Part shown: positions 12,101 to 24,700 of the stretch, in pieces | Position numbering within the stretch: position 1 is the stretch's first letter | How the letters are laid out: each line of letters opens with the position of its first letter | NCBI GenBank assembly: GCA_028564675.1 | Contig: JAOVVO010000022.1 | Location: 62,001-126,000 of the forward strand | Direction: 5' to 3' | Length of the DNA: 64,000 nt | Origin: Onchocerca lupi | Taxonomy: Eukaryota > Nematoda > Chromadorea > Rhabditida > Onchocercidae | The notes under the pieces: model-generated | The model's database searches: none | What the model saw: the letters and a program-made list of their open reading frames with translations, nothing else | Told to the model about the DNA's origin: nothing | Program-made: the position numbers and the translations under genes

Positions 12101-15100
12101 GGAAAAAAATAAATTTTAGTAAAAGAGCTATATGTTTCATGAAAAGCCAGGAAAATTTCTTTTTATAATGCATTTATTCGCCGATGAGAAAAGTCCTTCC
12201 CATCTCTATTGATAGATAATGGATTAAAGTATCGCTTATATGTAAACCGCAAACAATAATCTCTTTTAATTTGATAAATAATGAAGTGTCCTCGAGAACC
12301 TAATTGGGAACCATGTATAAGAAAAGAATTGTGAATGACTGATTTAAAGGATGCTGTCAAGGGTTAGAGAGGATGTGCATCAATTACAGTTTGTCATTTT
12401 CTTCTCTTTTTTACCATTTATCTAGCGAAGACAGGATGTATTTAAAACTGAACTCACACTTTTTAAAACATGACCCTTTTATCCAATGCATAAGTTCAAA
12501 TAAAATGAAAAACAACTCGAGCCAAATAATACTATGCAATCTGTATAAATATGATTCATTTTTTCATAAAATCATAGGTCATATATATCACATCAATCAG
12601 AATTTTAATAAATTCATTGACTAAAAGATTCATCAAATTTATCTCAAATTTCAATTCAGATCAGACCAGCGGTGCTTAGGGCCAATGTTCTCTAAATAAA
12701 GCTGGTGATATGATTTGTATCAGTAGATATCGAGATGCAACGGCATGCTGTGAAGCATACAATATATTCCAGCCCGATTACGAGCACTACATGCATACTG
12801 CGATCAAGCAGCCGGATTGCTACAAGGTGTTTTGCTTAGCAGAACAGTACAAATGCTTCGGAAAGTTGAGCCAAATATAGTGATGTTTTTCTGTGTCTCA
12901 TAATGGCCATAATTCTCTGTCTTATTTATATATTATACATAATTTTTCTTAGTTTTTTGCGTTACATTTGTGATTGACATCAGTTTTGGAATAGGAAAAT
13001 TCCTTTTTTTTAAAAAAAATTTAGCAGGATAATGTATCAAAGGCTAGATATAAAAAGCAAGAAGAGCTGGAACCAGATGGAAAAGAGAAATGAAGTGCGG
13101 AGTTAAATAAATAAGTTCTTTAAAAACTAATATAACTAATGCTTATATAAAATAAACTAGTAGCTTGTTAGATGTTTTTGAATCTTGGATATAGTAATTT
13201 CATGAAAACCCAAAAGCATCAGAAACATAGTCTAAGACTGAACCTAAATAAATGATGAACTGCATCAATTTTCCATGATTTTCAAAAGACATAAAATTCT
13301 AGCGATAACTTCCATTTGTGTCCCAAAAATGAGGAATATTACATCTGATGGATTGCTTTTATTTTTTTTCAGAATCTAAAGACAGAGTCTTATAACAAAA
13401 GTTCTCTTTGTTATGAGATAAGAAGATACATAAAAGAGAGTTCCTTTTTTTTGTTTAGGTTTTCTGTTTCAAAAATATGTGATATTCGATGTAACCATAA
13501 AAGACTTTTAATTAAGTTAGGACTGTGAAGGAAAAGTTAAATTTCAAACTAATAATTTGTAAAAGCGTTTCTACGAATTTTTACGAAAAGATCGAAAAAC
13601 GATGACAAACAGCGCAACCACAAAAAAATAAGAACTTCTATAGATAGCGTTACCTATAGAGTATAAGAATTTTTGTACTCTAAAGAGATATCGATTCTCT
13701 TGGCTGTGCGAATGAAACATAGCGCAACAGCAAAAGTGCAGCATTATACAACAAAACAATTTAAATAAGCTTCTAATAACAAAAAGTGAAAAAGCCCCCA
13801 ATTATTAATGCTATACCGAATAAGAAATAACTTATACAGAAAGTCAAGTTTCAACTATAAGAGAAACAAATCATAATGATTTTAAACATTATTGTTCTCT
13901 TAACCAAAAAGAAAAAAAAAGAACAACTAACAACTGCAACAATGGGGTAGCTTCCAGCATTTGCCTTCCTTCCTTGATTGCTGATATAGCACCAATAAAT
14001 GTAAAATAATACATCGCACCAGTATTTATCAAATTCTTCGGAGACAATGGTCCATTCAACAATGTATCCTTAACCTCTATTTTAGGAATCTCAAGTTTTG
14101 TTTATGTTATTTCAGTAAAATATCTAGTCCAAAAATGCTTTTGAATATATCCAAATCTGCAAAGAAGTATGAAAATTACCGATGATATACTTGCTATAAA
14201 GTCATTAATAAAATCTGTTAATAGTTCTTTATATTGTATTTCTTGCGCGGCGAACAGCAGTGAAACATGTATTGCGCGACAACAACATGAGATAACGAAA
14301 CGGTCATCATCAAAGTTGATCAATGAGCTTTCTGCTGGAGTAATAAAGTTGAATATCTAAAAAAAGTTGTTTAGAAATATTTCCAGAAATTTTGTACAAA
14401 TAAGGGAAAATATCACAATTCATGTAAGACCTTGTATAAAATTAAATCTGGAAATAAAGGCTTATTATAATAATACTTGGTTTTAATTATTATAACAGTA
14501 ATAAGAATATGTGTGATGAAAAGACATACCAATCTAAAAATACTGTAACATTTTTTAGAATATCTGGTGGGTATAACTTTGTAAGAATAATTCTGAAGAA
14601 GCTGGAACAGTTTGTAAACAACAGGCCAACAGAGTCTTTCGTCAGATTCCACTGCTTTGAATAGCAGTCTCTCCAGTGTTTCGATATAATCTTAGTAGAC
14701 AGTTTTAGACCAAATAATTAAAAAAATTAGTGTCATGAAGAGAAATAAGTAGAATACTTTATTGTTTCATATTAAGCAAGTGCAAATCCTAAGACATAGT
14801 ATTAGCAGAAAAATCAAATAAAATACAGTAATGAATGATGTAGAAGTATTCTTCAGCATATTTAAACTAAGAGATGCTGTTTTAAGAAAAGGGAAAAAAC
14901 TTCGTACAACTCCAATTAAGAATGTGTTATCTTACCAATATATTCCTTATCGTTAAAATTCATTTTTGATAACTTCGGTCGACGTAATTTTATCGCGAAT
15001 GGATTACTTTGCACAAAAAGCTGCAGATTGGTGATTGGAAGTGGTTGCGTTTTCTGCGCTAATGCCATACTATTCAACATGTTCAAACGATTAAGCAGAA

Positions 15101-18100
15101 TGATAGCATTTCTAGATAATGTTAATTTACAAAAACAATTGCCATTAAAATTTCCGTTTAACGACATCAATTATAGTAGGTTTTTAGAGTGAAAATAGTA
15201 TAATAAAACGAACTGTTGATTACAATCAACAGATCAGATCTAACAAATACTAGTTTAATCGTAAGAAATTACGGAAAATTTTTTGAATAAAATATTCATA
15301 ATTTCATCTTTATGCAGTGCACCTGAATATCACCATTAACACCATCTGGAAAATTATTTCTAAATTACGGTTTAAAAATAAACCTTCGGTCTGGATATGA
15401 TAAAACAATTTCTTCCACTTTATAATCATCACCATTCAAGGGAGGTTTTTTTGAAATATGGGATTCACTGATTACCTCACAAGCACTATACATAAGTGTT
15501 GGCAAACTCAGAACTCGAAGTTTCCATTCCATCGGTAAACAAGTCGAACTCTAAAAAACATTTCGTGTGAGAAAAACTTTTAGAGCAAGTCAAATTTCTG
15601 CTTTTCAAATGAAATAATAGAATGTTTTTTAAAAACATTCCTCATGATTTTATCTTTTTATATAAAATATATTTGAATGATTCATATTGATGAATGCACA
15701 GCGAAATTGCAATACTTTAAAAAAAATTTTTTTTTTAGCTGACAGATGTAATAGTTTATGAAGGATTAAGAAGTGATAAAATAAACTGGAAGCGGCGTCG
15801 CGATGAGAAAAATACTATTTAAAGAATTTAATATGGCATCAGCATTGCATTAATTTAATGAAAATCAAGCGTTTTTATTGTCTTTGTTAAACATCAAACT
15901 TTTTTGTTGGGTCAGTTCTTGAGTCGACTAGAAATACTGTCTCAAATTGAAATGATTTTATTTTAAACTTAAATCTGCAGGGAATAAGAAAAAGCAACAT
16001 TACTGTCAACAAAAGATCGTGCATCAAAAGTGTTGCTCTAAGTGCCACTGGATCATCTGGATCTTGTAATATGATTCGTGATAAAGCCTAAAAATAATTC
16101 AAATGCGCTACAGTAATTATAATTGATGTCATGTGTTTCAAACATCTACATTCAAAAAATTAGATTCATTAATGCTTTTTAACAAATCTGAAAGATTTTT
16201 AAAGATCAAAAAAAAAAAAAAAAACTAAAAAAGATCTGCAAAAATAAAACAAAAAGAGTAATAGCAAATGAATGTTTCATCAAACATTATGAGCTGTTGC
16301 AGGTTTTATAATTACCTGAATTAAGTTGGCGTTGATGAGCAAATAAACGACAACTGAACGGAATGACACTAGCAAATCGTTATGATTTGGATGTCTCTAA
16401 AAAAATCACTTAAATTGCCGATATACTTCGACCCTTAGAATTGATAATTTGAAAATTGTTATTAATTGTACTTCAATAATTTACAATCATATTTAGACTA
16501 CTTAGATTATATCAACCAGTTAGTAAATAAAGAACATACAGATACTTCATTTACTGCTATTTAGTGCATTTATCTTTCTAATTTATTAGTAATTTCCACA
16601 GCACAAATGAATTAATGTATTAAGCAAAAGGAATCCCTAGTTATTTTTCTATATCCATTCATGACAAAAATGATTTTAAAAAATCTCACTTCGTCGACTT
16701 TTAAATATACTTCATGCTCTGATAAAATAAATTGATTGCGTAAAGAACACTTGTAGACATCTGGATAGTACACTGTTGCTATAATTAAATTCTTTCATTG
16801 AACTTCCTGTTTAACATAATTACAAGCAGCTATGATAAATTACATGTTATTCTTGGACTTCATATGTTTTTCGCCTTCTCAAATTCGCTCATTCATGAGT
16901 ACTCTTGGGGAACCAAAATAACTAAATCTGATCCATATGCTTTCGACGTCACTGAAATGTAAATCAGATATTCGAATTTACCAGTCCCATTCAACCTGAC
17001 CCATTTATTTCTAGTTATAAACTGTTAATAAATATCTTTCAAATGTATTATCCATTTGAATAATGACCAAACAGTTAGTTTTTCACAAACACCTCTTGGC
17101 TTTAAATGGCATTTAAAAAAAGAATAAAAATTATAGTTTATCCAATCCATTTTACTTTTTTTATAACTGTGGCAATATTTTGTCTCATATATTTTTCTAA
17201 TAGCCAAATGATATGTCAATTTTCATTCCATTACAGCAGCATCTTCTTCTTCTGTTCGTCATCACTTTCAGTAAAATGATCTGAAGAGATAAATAATCCT
17301 ACTAGATGTCTTTGGATATTACTTATCAAAACTTACAGTAATAGTCTTTTGCATGAAGCCAATTCGTGAATCTTATTTTGGAATATGGAAGTTCCAGAAT
17401 TTCACAGCAACATTCAATAATTAAATCACGGATTTTGCTAATGTTCGAGTGCACAGATCGATTTAATCCTATATAATCGAGAAAACTGAAATATTTGAAG
17501 GTTATAAGAAATCCAAAATTATAATACGTCAAAAAAATACTAAAGTAGTGTATAAAAAGAATTACTTATTTGAATTTCAGATTTTTCGTAACTATAACAA
17601 GAATTTTCGCACGACCTTTTCGTAATTATAACAAGAATTTTTACGATCTTTCTCTTTTTCTCTAGGAAAAAACACTTAGACAATAACAGCAGAATAGAAA
17701 TATGAAAATAAAAAAAAATTTTAAAGCTTAGAAATCGATTTAAATAGGAAGAAAGTATGAAGAGCTCACAAAAACGAAATTTCCCGCTGAAAATTCCCAC
17801 CTCAGTGCAGAAATAATCGACGTTTTTTGATCATCCAAAGTTGAACACGCAAAAAGACCAGCCCAGGTGCGTAACAGATTCAAAAATATCTGAGAAAAAT
17901 TTCTTAACTGGAAGGAATCATTCGACAGCCATTGCTCATCTCTTTAATAAAAGAATTTCAATGAAGTCAAGAAGGATCAAATCATTTTAGTGTAAAAAAG
18001 AATAATTAAGTAAGATCGTAATCAAGCAAAAATTGCAAATGATACCGTACTGGATGTAACATGTACTACAAATGTACTACTAACTCCTTCCCAAGTCTAA

Positions 18101-20271
18101 ATTAATGATAAGTCTTTCAGCGTGAAATGGTTTTCCACCAAAATCTTAAATAAATCTCAATTCTTGAAAATCTAAAAAAATCTTAACATCACTGCAAGCA
18201 TAATAAAATCAGCAGAAACAAAATTTTCCGAAAAATCCATGGAAAAAACTCACAATTCCATTGGTTCCTTTTGTTCAAAAAGTTCGATTTCAATTACAAA
18301 AGCAAAAATTCGCTAAAAAAAAACAATTATAGATAAAAAACAGCTCTTGCAATTATTGATTTAACAGTACAAATCCCGAAAATCCGATAACGATAGAAAC
18401 TGATGTAAGAATTAAAATAATTAAGAGCAAGTTGAGAAATCATAATCAATTAAGGACATACATCCAAAACCAATCTTAATTTAGCTTGCGTCCTCAACTG
18501 TGGAAAATCAAGCCATGCACACAAAATTTGGCAAACAAAAGTGGATAAACGCTCACTAAATATTGCATTCATGAAAAATTCAACAATCCAACCTATAAAT
18601 ATTTTAATGAATGAACCAACACAAGGGATACAAGAATTAAAATAAAAATAATAATTATGAGGTTCGGCAAATCTGATAAATCCATAACACCGAGCCAATT
18701 CATTCTTTTAATCAGAAAAGACATATATGAACAAAAATCTATAATATTTGTGTACCTGTATCAATAAAATTCAAAACGAGATCGGGAGCAACAGCAGTTT
18801 GTTCGATTATTATAGCAAAACATGAAAATGCCAATCTGTAATTTGAAAATTTATTTGGGACGTGATTTAAGCTTAAATAGTTTTTAATTCTTTTCTACCT
18901 CCCACTATAATTTGCTTTAAAAGCAAACTTGGCCGGTTACAAAAATTAGTTTCTGAATTTATCTGCACTTTTGTTTTATAAAAATTAGAAAGGTTACATC
19001 ATGCCTACGTCAGAAGATAAATTCAAAAATCTTCGTGAAAAAATTGGCGAATTACAAACTTCAAAGAAATTAGACAACACAATAAAGCCAGAGGATCTAA
19101 AACATAGATAATCTTTACAACGGATATATTGAAGAAACAATTTCAAGACTGATAGAATTTGCTTTGCTTATGTATCGCAATTTTTGACATCAAAAGCTCC
19201 TTCATATTGAATGGACAAACAATTTTTATAATTTTGAAAATGAATTAATCCAAAAAAACTTACTTATCTTCCTTTTCTTCAACTTTTGCTTTGTCTGGTC
19301 GTATTGCGAAAAAACAGTTGGCAACTGAGATTAAGGCACGATAAACATTTTCCGGAAAAATGGTGCTCGGATAATCTTTTTCCATTAGTCCATTTTCTGA
19401 ACTTTTTATCTCTTCACTGATATGACTTAACATCATTGTGCATAATTTTAAAGCCTCAATGCGCTCTTCAAAGTTGTTAGCGTCAAGTTCTAGAGATCTG
19501 CAATAAATTTTTCCGCATGTATGGAAAATTAAGACAATTCATTTTTACTCGTTATTCCATAATTTCGTTAGAAGAACTGTCAGATATAAGTCTTTTAAGG
19601 TTCAGTTTGCACTTGACTGATGTAGATTCAGATCCGCAGAACGAATAGAGAAACGATATTAGCATAGTAGAAAGAACATTCATGACTAATAGTGGATTTC
19701 GCAAAAGTGAAATAGATTATTCAAATTAAGATGCCATTTAAATTCTAACTAAATATCAATATTCTCTTTCATATTGATTTATCATCCCAAATAGGTAATG
19801 AAAGAACAATAATGAAACCTTATTGCATAGCCATCCACATGCATATTTAATAAGATAGACAAATCATCAGACAGTTGAGAAGCTTTTCGTAAGATGCGAT
19901 ATGTAATTGTACGAACTGAGCTCGCTTCCGACAGCATATATTTAGCAATCCTGTCACAAAAATTAATTATTTTTCATCATATTATCTTTTTTGTAAACGA
20001 TTTGTCATTTCATGCTATTGAGGCATGTATCCATTATATCTTCAAATGCTGTATCAGTTTGAAAGTTGAAAATACACCTTTTACAAATAACGTTGTAGAA
20101 TCCACTCTGATTAAAATGCTCTTTGATATTAGCAAGCGCATTGCACAAATTGTTGAGATAACTGACAATTTCATCGGTATTTTTCAGATCATCTCCACCA
20201 GCATTAAGAGCTTGTTCAAATGAGCCATTGATTTCTGCACTCGTCATGATTTGCCGAGATAACTTTTTCAT
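3186..20271 (-). CDS. rict-1: Rictor, TORC2 scaffold subunit
   Basis: Rictor is the defining subunit of TOR complex 2, which phosphorylates AGC kinases (AKT, SGK) at membranes. Exons, 5' to 3' on the minus strand: 20271-20078, 19950-19819, 19497-19264, 18835-18756, 18592-18462, 18312-18254, 17941-17801, 17485-17337, 17280-17235, 16951-16903, 16396-16316, 16087-16004, 15550-15384, 15111-14936, 14690-14530, 14356-14180, 14089-13932, 8728-8599, 8170-8012, 7668-7516, 7063-6957, 6550-6339, 6258-6142, 5883-5723, 5189-5040, 4750-4630, 3975-3873, 3489-3186. All 27 joins keep phase; total 3936 nt, 1311 residues. Helical-repeat blocks match human RICTOR along the length: RTWAGL, VSCLDYS, HLYGQLAQH, FSIRGTAFWTL, INNCFYC and LCLYSDI...RRLVHELF. 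The H-x4-C-x2-C pair of the C-terminal zinc site is present. Between FSIRGT and that site it is far shorter than the human protein. The first exon follows an acceptor at 20310, so the start could be trans-spliced; the last ~45 residues are low complexity and less certain. Confidence 0.93.
9895..10035. mobile_element. MITE-like inverted-repeat element, TA-flanked
   Basis: A 43-nt left arm (9895-9937) and right arm (9993-10035) are near-perfect reverse complements, with about 3 mismatches. They end in A9/T9 runs followed by GAGCATTGTTCAT. The spacer is 55 nt with no open frame. A TA dinucleotide borders each side (9893-9894 and 10036-10037), which is the target-site duplication of Tc1/mariner-type elements. 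Too short to encode a transposase, so non-autonomous if mobile. The long loop argues against a classic pre-miRNA. Confidence 0.6.
11062..12880 (+). CDS. Nested gene: small secreted cysteine-rich peptide (putative)
   Basis: Inside the large rict-1 intron, opposite strand. The firm part is one exon, 12680-12880, of 66 sense codons ending in TAG. It has seven cysteines spaced C-x9-C-x9-CC-x22-C-x4-C-x6-C and a rich, non-AT-driven residue mix (DATACCEAYNIFQ, KQPDCYKVFCLAEQ). It opens exactly after a splice acceptor (gcttag|GGC), and an in-frame TAG just upstream forbids extension. A candidate first exon, 11062-11097, encodes MMNGRLVLISIF, signal-peptide-like, and ends at a GT donor in matching phase 0. 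More exons may lie between. I recognise no family. The peptide is probably exported, and the disulphide number is odd unless a cysteine is free. Joining the two exons is inference. Confidence 0.45.
19001..19237 (+). pseudogene. Coding-like relic in rict-1 intron
   Basis: Within the intron 18836-19263, on the strand opposite to rict-1. An ATG frame of 36 codons (19001-19111) reads as charged, helix-prone protein (SEDKFKNLREKIGELQTSKK). It stops at TAA and the reading continues one frame over (NLYNGYIEETISRLIEFALL) to about 19188. Such a switch suggests a frameshifted old gene copy or a chance pair of frames. No family recognised. Confidence 0.25.
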
Positions 20272-20309
20272 TTTCTCTAAACAATCTTTGCGACTGAGTT
20301 GTTTTATTG

Positions 20310-21796
20310 CTTAAATTAATAAAAATTTTTTTTTGATTACAATAATATTTTTAAAAAATCAGATACAGTAAACTCAGCACATTTGAGATAAGCAGAATTA
20401 GATGTAAAAAGTTTGGAAACAAATCAACAAAAAAATTCATACTTCTTGAAGAAAAGAAAAAACGGTTATGTTTGGTCATCGATTCGACATCTAATTTTTG
20501 AACAAATTCAAAGTCACAGTGAGTTACATTTGCTGAAATTTAGCATAAATTTTAGTTATGGGAAAAACAGAAAAAAAAATTGCTTCAATCGCCAGAAATT
20601 TTTCGAAACTTGAAGCAAAAGTCTAGCCTTAGTTAATTCAACCTAGTTTTATGATGTAATAGCAATAATAAAAAACCTTCTGTGGAAAAATAACAAAATT
20701 AACAAGCGTAATTATGAACTTCCTTTCTCCTCTGCTCAAAACGATTAAAAGCAAATCGGAAATGTAATCTAACCAGAACGAAGTTATGTCTTATGGATGA
20801 ACAATTCTGGAACTAGTGGGTGAATTTCGTGCAGTAATCGAGGTTACGGATTGTCAATAGTGTAATCTGAGTTGACCTTTTATGTCATTTTCTCGCATTA
20901 TTTTGAGTGACTACTTCTCAGATGACATCAAGGAAGAATAGGAAGAAAGGAGAATATCTCAATTAAGAGAGAAGATAATTAAGAGTGTAATATACAAGAT
21001 ATGCGGATTGCACCGGAGGAAATTATGCTTAAAGAGATGGCCGGGTTCACTGAAACTACAAGAAATATTCCTATGAATTACGGTAATATTCGAATATTCT
21101 ATAATAATTAAACTATTTTATTAATAGAAAGTTCAGGTAAAGATCACTTTTGTCCTTCGAAGTTACTATCTCTTTTATTTCTTTTTCAACTAATTAAATT
21201 TTTGCAGCTTTTATATTGTTCCAAAACTTAAAAAGTAAAAATCCCTTCTTTTTAGGATACAAACTAATTTCTGAAGATATTTTTAGCATTCGTTCGTTCT
21301 CAAATTTTCGTGTAATTCCCATCTTAATGGAAATAGTAAAAGGAAGAATGAAGGAAGATGGCAGAGGTAAAGGAAGGGTAGGAGAATATGTTAGTCAAAT
21401 ATTATTAGTAGCAGATCATATGCTTCTTGGAATATCTTGTCTTATCATCTCTTCCATTTTTATTGTTGTTAAGCTTTCTACAAAATTGTATTAATTGTTT
21501 AACTGATAAATTTCAACCTTTCTTAATTTTCGACATGTTTGATAGGTATAGCTTTTATTGTCTTAAGTATTTTTTTTAAACTTTTTTCCGCTTTTTTAAA
21601 TGTTTCATTTCTTTGTATTGACACTCATATATAAAAATTGTTGTTAGATTATAGTTGGCGATAGAGTAACTTATCCGAAAAATAGATTCCCTGAAATCGC
21701 AATTTTCGATTATTTTTTCAGATCAGACTCGAGAATCTTGCCCGAAAACTACTGATTTCAGGCTTTATTTAATTTCTGCAGAAATTTTTGTGAATC
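20310..21796. promoter_or_regulatory. Shared divergent 5' region of rict-1 and EFR3
   Basis: About 1.5 kb separates the two start codons, which point away from each other, so both promoters should lie here. No clear coding exon was found. A short frame from ATG 21001 (MRIAPEEIMLKEMAG...) ends at a possible donor but does not splice in frame into EFR3; it could be an upstream leader exon or chance. No TATA or other motif could be placed with confidence. Confidence 0.5.
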
Positions 21797-24700
21797 ATGT
21801 TGGTGGATACCTTCCTGTGTTGTTGTACCCCGTGCAAACTACGATATCGACGACTCGTCGATGCCATTTACCCGAGGTGATTATTTTGTTAAAGTTCTGA
21901 AATATGCTTTAAGCATTAGAATAAAATCGTTATATTTCTTGTTTATTTGCAAAGCGAGGTTTGTTAATTTGAATGCTTTATTTAACAATTTATTTGCTGT
22001 CACCATTTTAAATAAACTTTAGCTTTAGCTAAATTCATTTTACATAATTTCTTTCTGTATTCATCTTTATTTTTCTAGCTCCTTAACTGAAGGCTTAATC
22101 AATTCGAATATGCAAAAGTTAACATTTTATGCAATATCACGACCTGAAAAATTGGATAAAATTGGTGAATATATTGTTTCGCAATTATCCAGAGATTTGT
22201 ACCATCAAAAATACAACCAAGTTAAGGTAAATTGGGTTTTTTGCTGGATTTTGTTGCGAAGAAGTTCCATTCTTTTAAGGGAAATGCAAGTGTTTTCATC
22301 TAATGAAGAATTATGTAAATGAACAGTGTTACAGGAATCGGTGAAGACTTCGTTATAATTTAATATTTTGAATTGCTAAATTAAATATTGTTTCTAACTT
22401 CTAATTTACTACCTTTTTTCAATAAGAAAAAATTCAACAAATTTAGAAATTTGTTAGTAAATTGTTGAATTCAGATATCCGTAGAGGCAATGGATCAGCT
22501 GCTGCAAAGTTGTCACGATTTATCGAGTTTAAATAAGTTTATCGAACATTTTCTTAAAATGTTGCAAAAGTTATTAGAAACGAATCACTTCCAAATGGAG
22601 GTTAAATTTTTCTATTTTTTTGAATAGTGCATATTTGAAATTATAACACTTTGCTTAGTCTGTTGACATTGATTTCCTATTCACCTAATTGCAATAAGAT
22701 ACATCAGCCATTTATTGAATTTTTAAATGATACAATGTTATTTTAGATATTTTTATTCCCTTACTATTGAACTTTAAATTGACTCCTGAGTTCTTTACGA
22801 AAAGTAAATAGTTAGTGCAATTCTGTTTTATTCTACATGGTCCAACTTTTATAAGCAGTTCAGTGTGATTTTTTATATAAAATTAATTAGCAGAATCGCA
22901 TAAAGTCGGAAGTATTACATTATTAAGATAACAAAAAGAAAACCGAACTAAAATTTATTTTGAAAGGTAATAGTTAAAAGGCTGTTTTTGCAAATATAAT
23001 TTTTGCAATCAGATTTTATAGGAAAACATTTTTTTTTCTTTGTTTGAAGAATTTTTATCAGACTTATGAAGCAAGTTTCATAGAATTTTCTAGAAATTGG
23101 CAATAGATTCGTTCGTAAACTTTGCAAACATCGAAGAAAATACTCCCGCTTACCATCGAGAGTACGATTTCTTCATTTCGAAGTTTGCATCAATGTGTCA
23201 TGCAAGTAACAGTGAAACTTCAAAAGATGCACGATATGCTGGCTTACGTGGCTTAAGAGGTTACTTTAATATGACTTAGATTTCAGCAGTTTTATTTAGG
23301 AGCAAGCAAAACAAGCAAAACAATTATCAAGCAGTTTTTAAATTTGTTGCAGGTGTTTTATGGAAATCAACGACCGATCCTCTACAAACTAGTATATGGG
23401 AAAGACAGTATATGGACAAAATTATCCCTTCGATTCTTTTCAATCTTCAAGAAGAAGATTCCGGTGAGTATTTTCATAAAATTTTATACTATTTGATGTT
23501 TTTTGTTAAAACTTTCTTTTTATATTTAGTAGCAGTGGTTCAATATATTTGGGTGGTAAAAGTTTATATGTTCTTGTTAGAAATTTCAATAGACTCTTTA
23601 AAGTAATGGGATAAACCTCGCAGGATCTTATCTGCACATCTTTCGCTTAGGTAGCAGATCATCACAAGACGCATAGATATTATAAAGATGCAGTGTTATC
23701 TATTATTGTTTGTTTATTTTGATATTTTAGATGAATTAAAGGAAAAAAATAATAAACGTTTCTCAGTAATTGACCAACCCTATGTAATGGATGGTGTAGC
23801 GGAAAATCCGAGGGCGCTTGCTGATCAATTTATACGGTATATTTCGATGCACTTGTAAATCATATTTCATTAAAATTTACATCAAATTGATATTTATTTC
23901 AGAAGTTTACATTGTATATAATCAAATATCAGTAAAATGTTTAATATATATATTAGCAAAGAAATTAGTAGAAGAATTCGCTTTAAAATTTCCTGTCTGA
24001 AATCTTAAAGAGAACTGATGGCAAAAGCACCTTTTGGCTTAGTTTCTGTATTGGATCCAGTCTTGAAACATTGTGATTTACATATGAAATGGGAACCTCC
24101 GCCTATATTCGCGGTTTATACATTCCGTGCTATTATGTATAGTGTTAAAGACCCGAGTTTTGTCATCCAGGTAACTTTGCATACTCTTTTCATGCTCTTA
24201 TCATTTACTCCAGTCAATTGATTTGAGAAATATGCCTGATGTTTGTTTATTATCATTGTTTTATTTTTGCAATTAAACGATTATTTCAGTTCTGTGCTTT
24301 AATATTTTAGGCTTTAATAACTCATTTGGAGAATATGTCAAATTCGAATGCATCTGTACGCATTGGTATTGCGACTGTTTTATCAAGCATTGTTTCCATT
24401 GCCAATACTAGCATCGGACCATCTTTGATAGGTTAGTTAAATGACAAAAATAGCATCTTTAAATTGATAAATTAGTATTTTACATTTATATTCTCATTTA
24501 TTTTAAATTTTTTGCGTTTCTTTCAAAGCTCAAGAAAGATTAGTCAAGAGATAAAAATTTTAAGATTCAAATGAAGTTTTGAAAAATGAGATAGAAATTC
24601 CTAATCATTGGATTTTTTCAAGTCCACCTTCCAAATTATATTAAAAAAGAGTTGAAAATATGAAAAATAGTAGGTAAATGAATCAGTAGTTTTCCGGACT

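Larger units (their letters stand above)
8729..13931. other. 5.2-kb rict-1 intron
   Basis: This is much longer than the other rict-1 introns, most of which are 40-900 nt. On the sense strand I found no Rictor-like exon inside it, and the flanking exons join perfectly (LLQL|FVDL, phase 2). It holds the inverted-repeat element at 9895-10035, a poly(T) run near 11863, and the nested + strand cysteine-rich frame at 12680-12880. Confidence 0.8.

Noticed and set aside
19894..20223. 109-codon plus-strand frame
   Set aside because: Shadow of the two N-terminal rict-1 exons on the opposite strand, which match Rictor and splice in phase.
21001..21111. Short + strand frame beginning MRIAPEEIMLKEMAG
   Set aside because: Ends at a possible donor but does not continue in frame into the EFR3 start exon; too short to call a gene.
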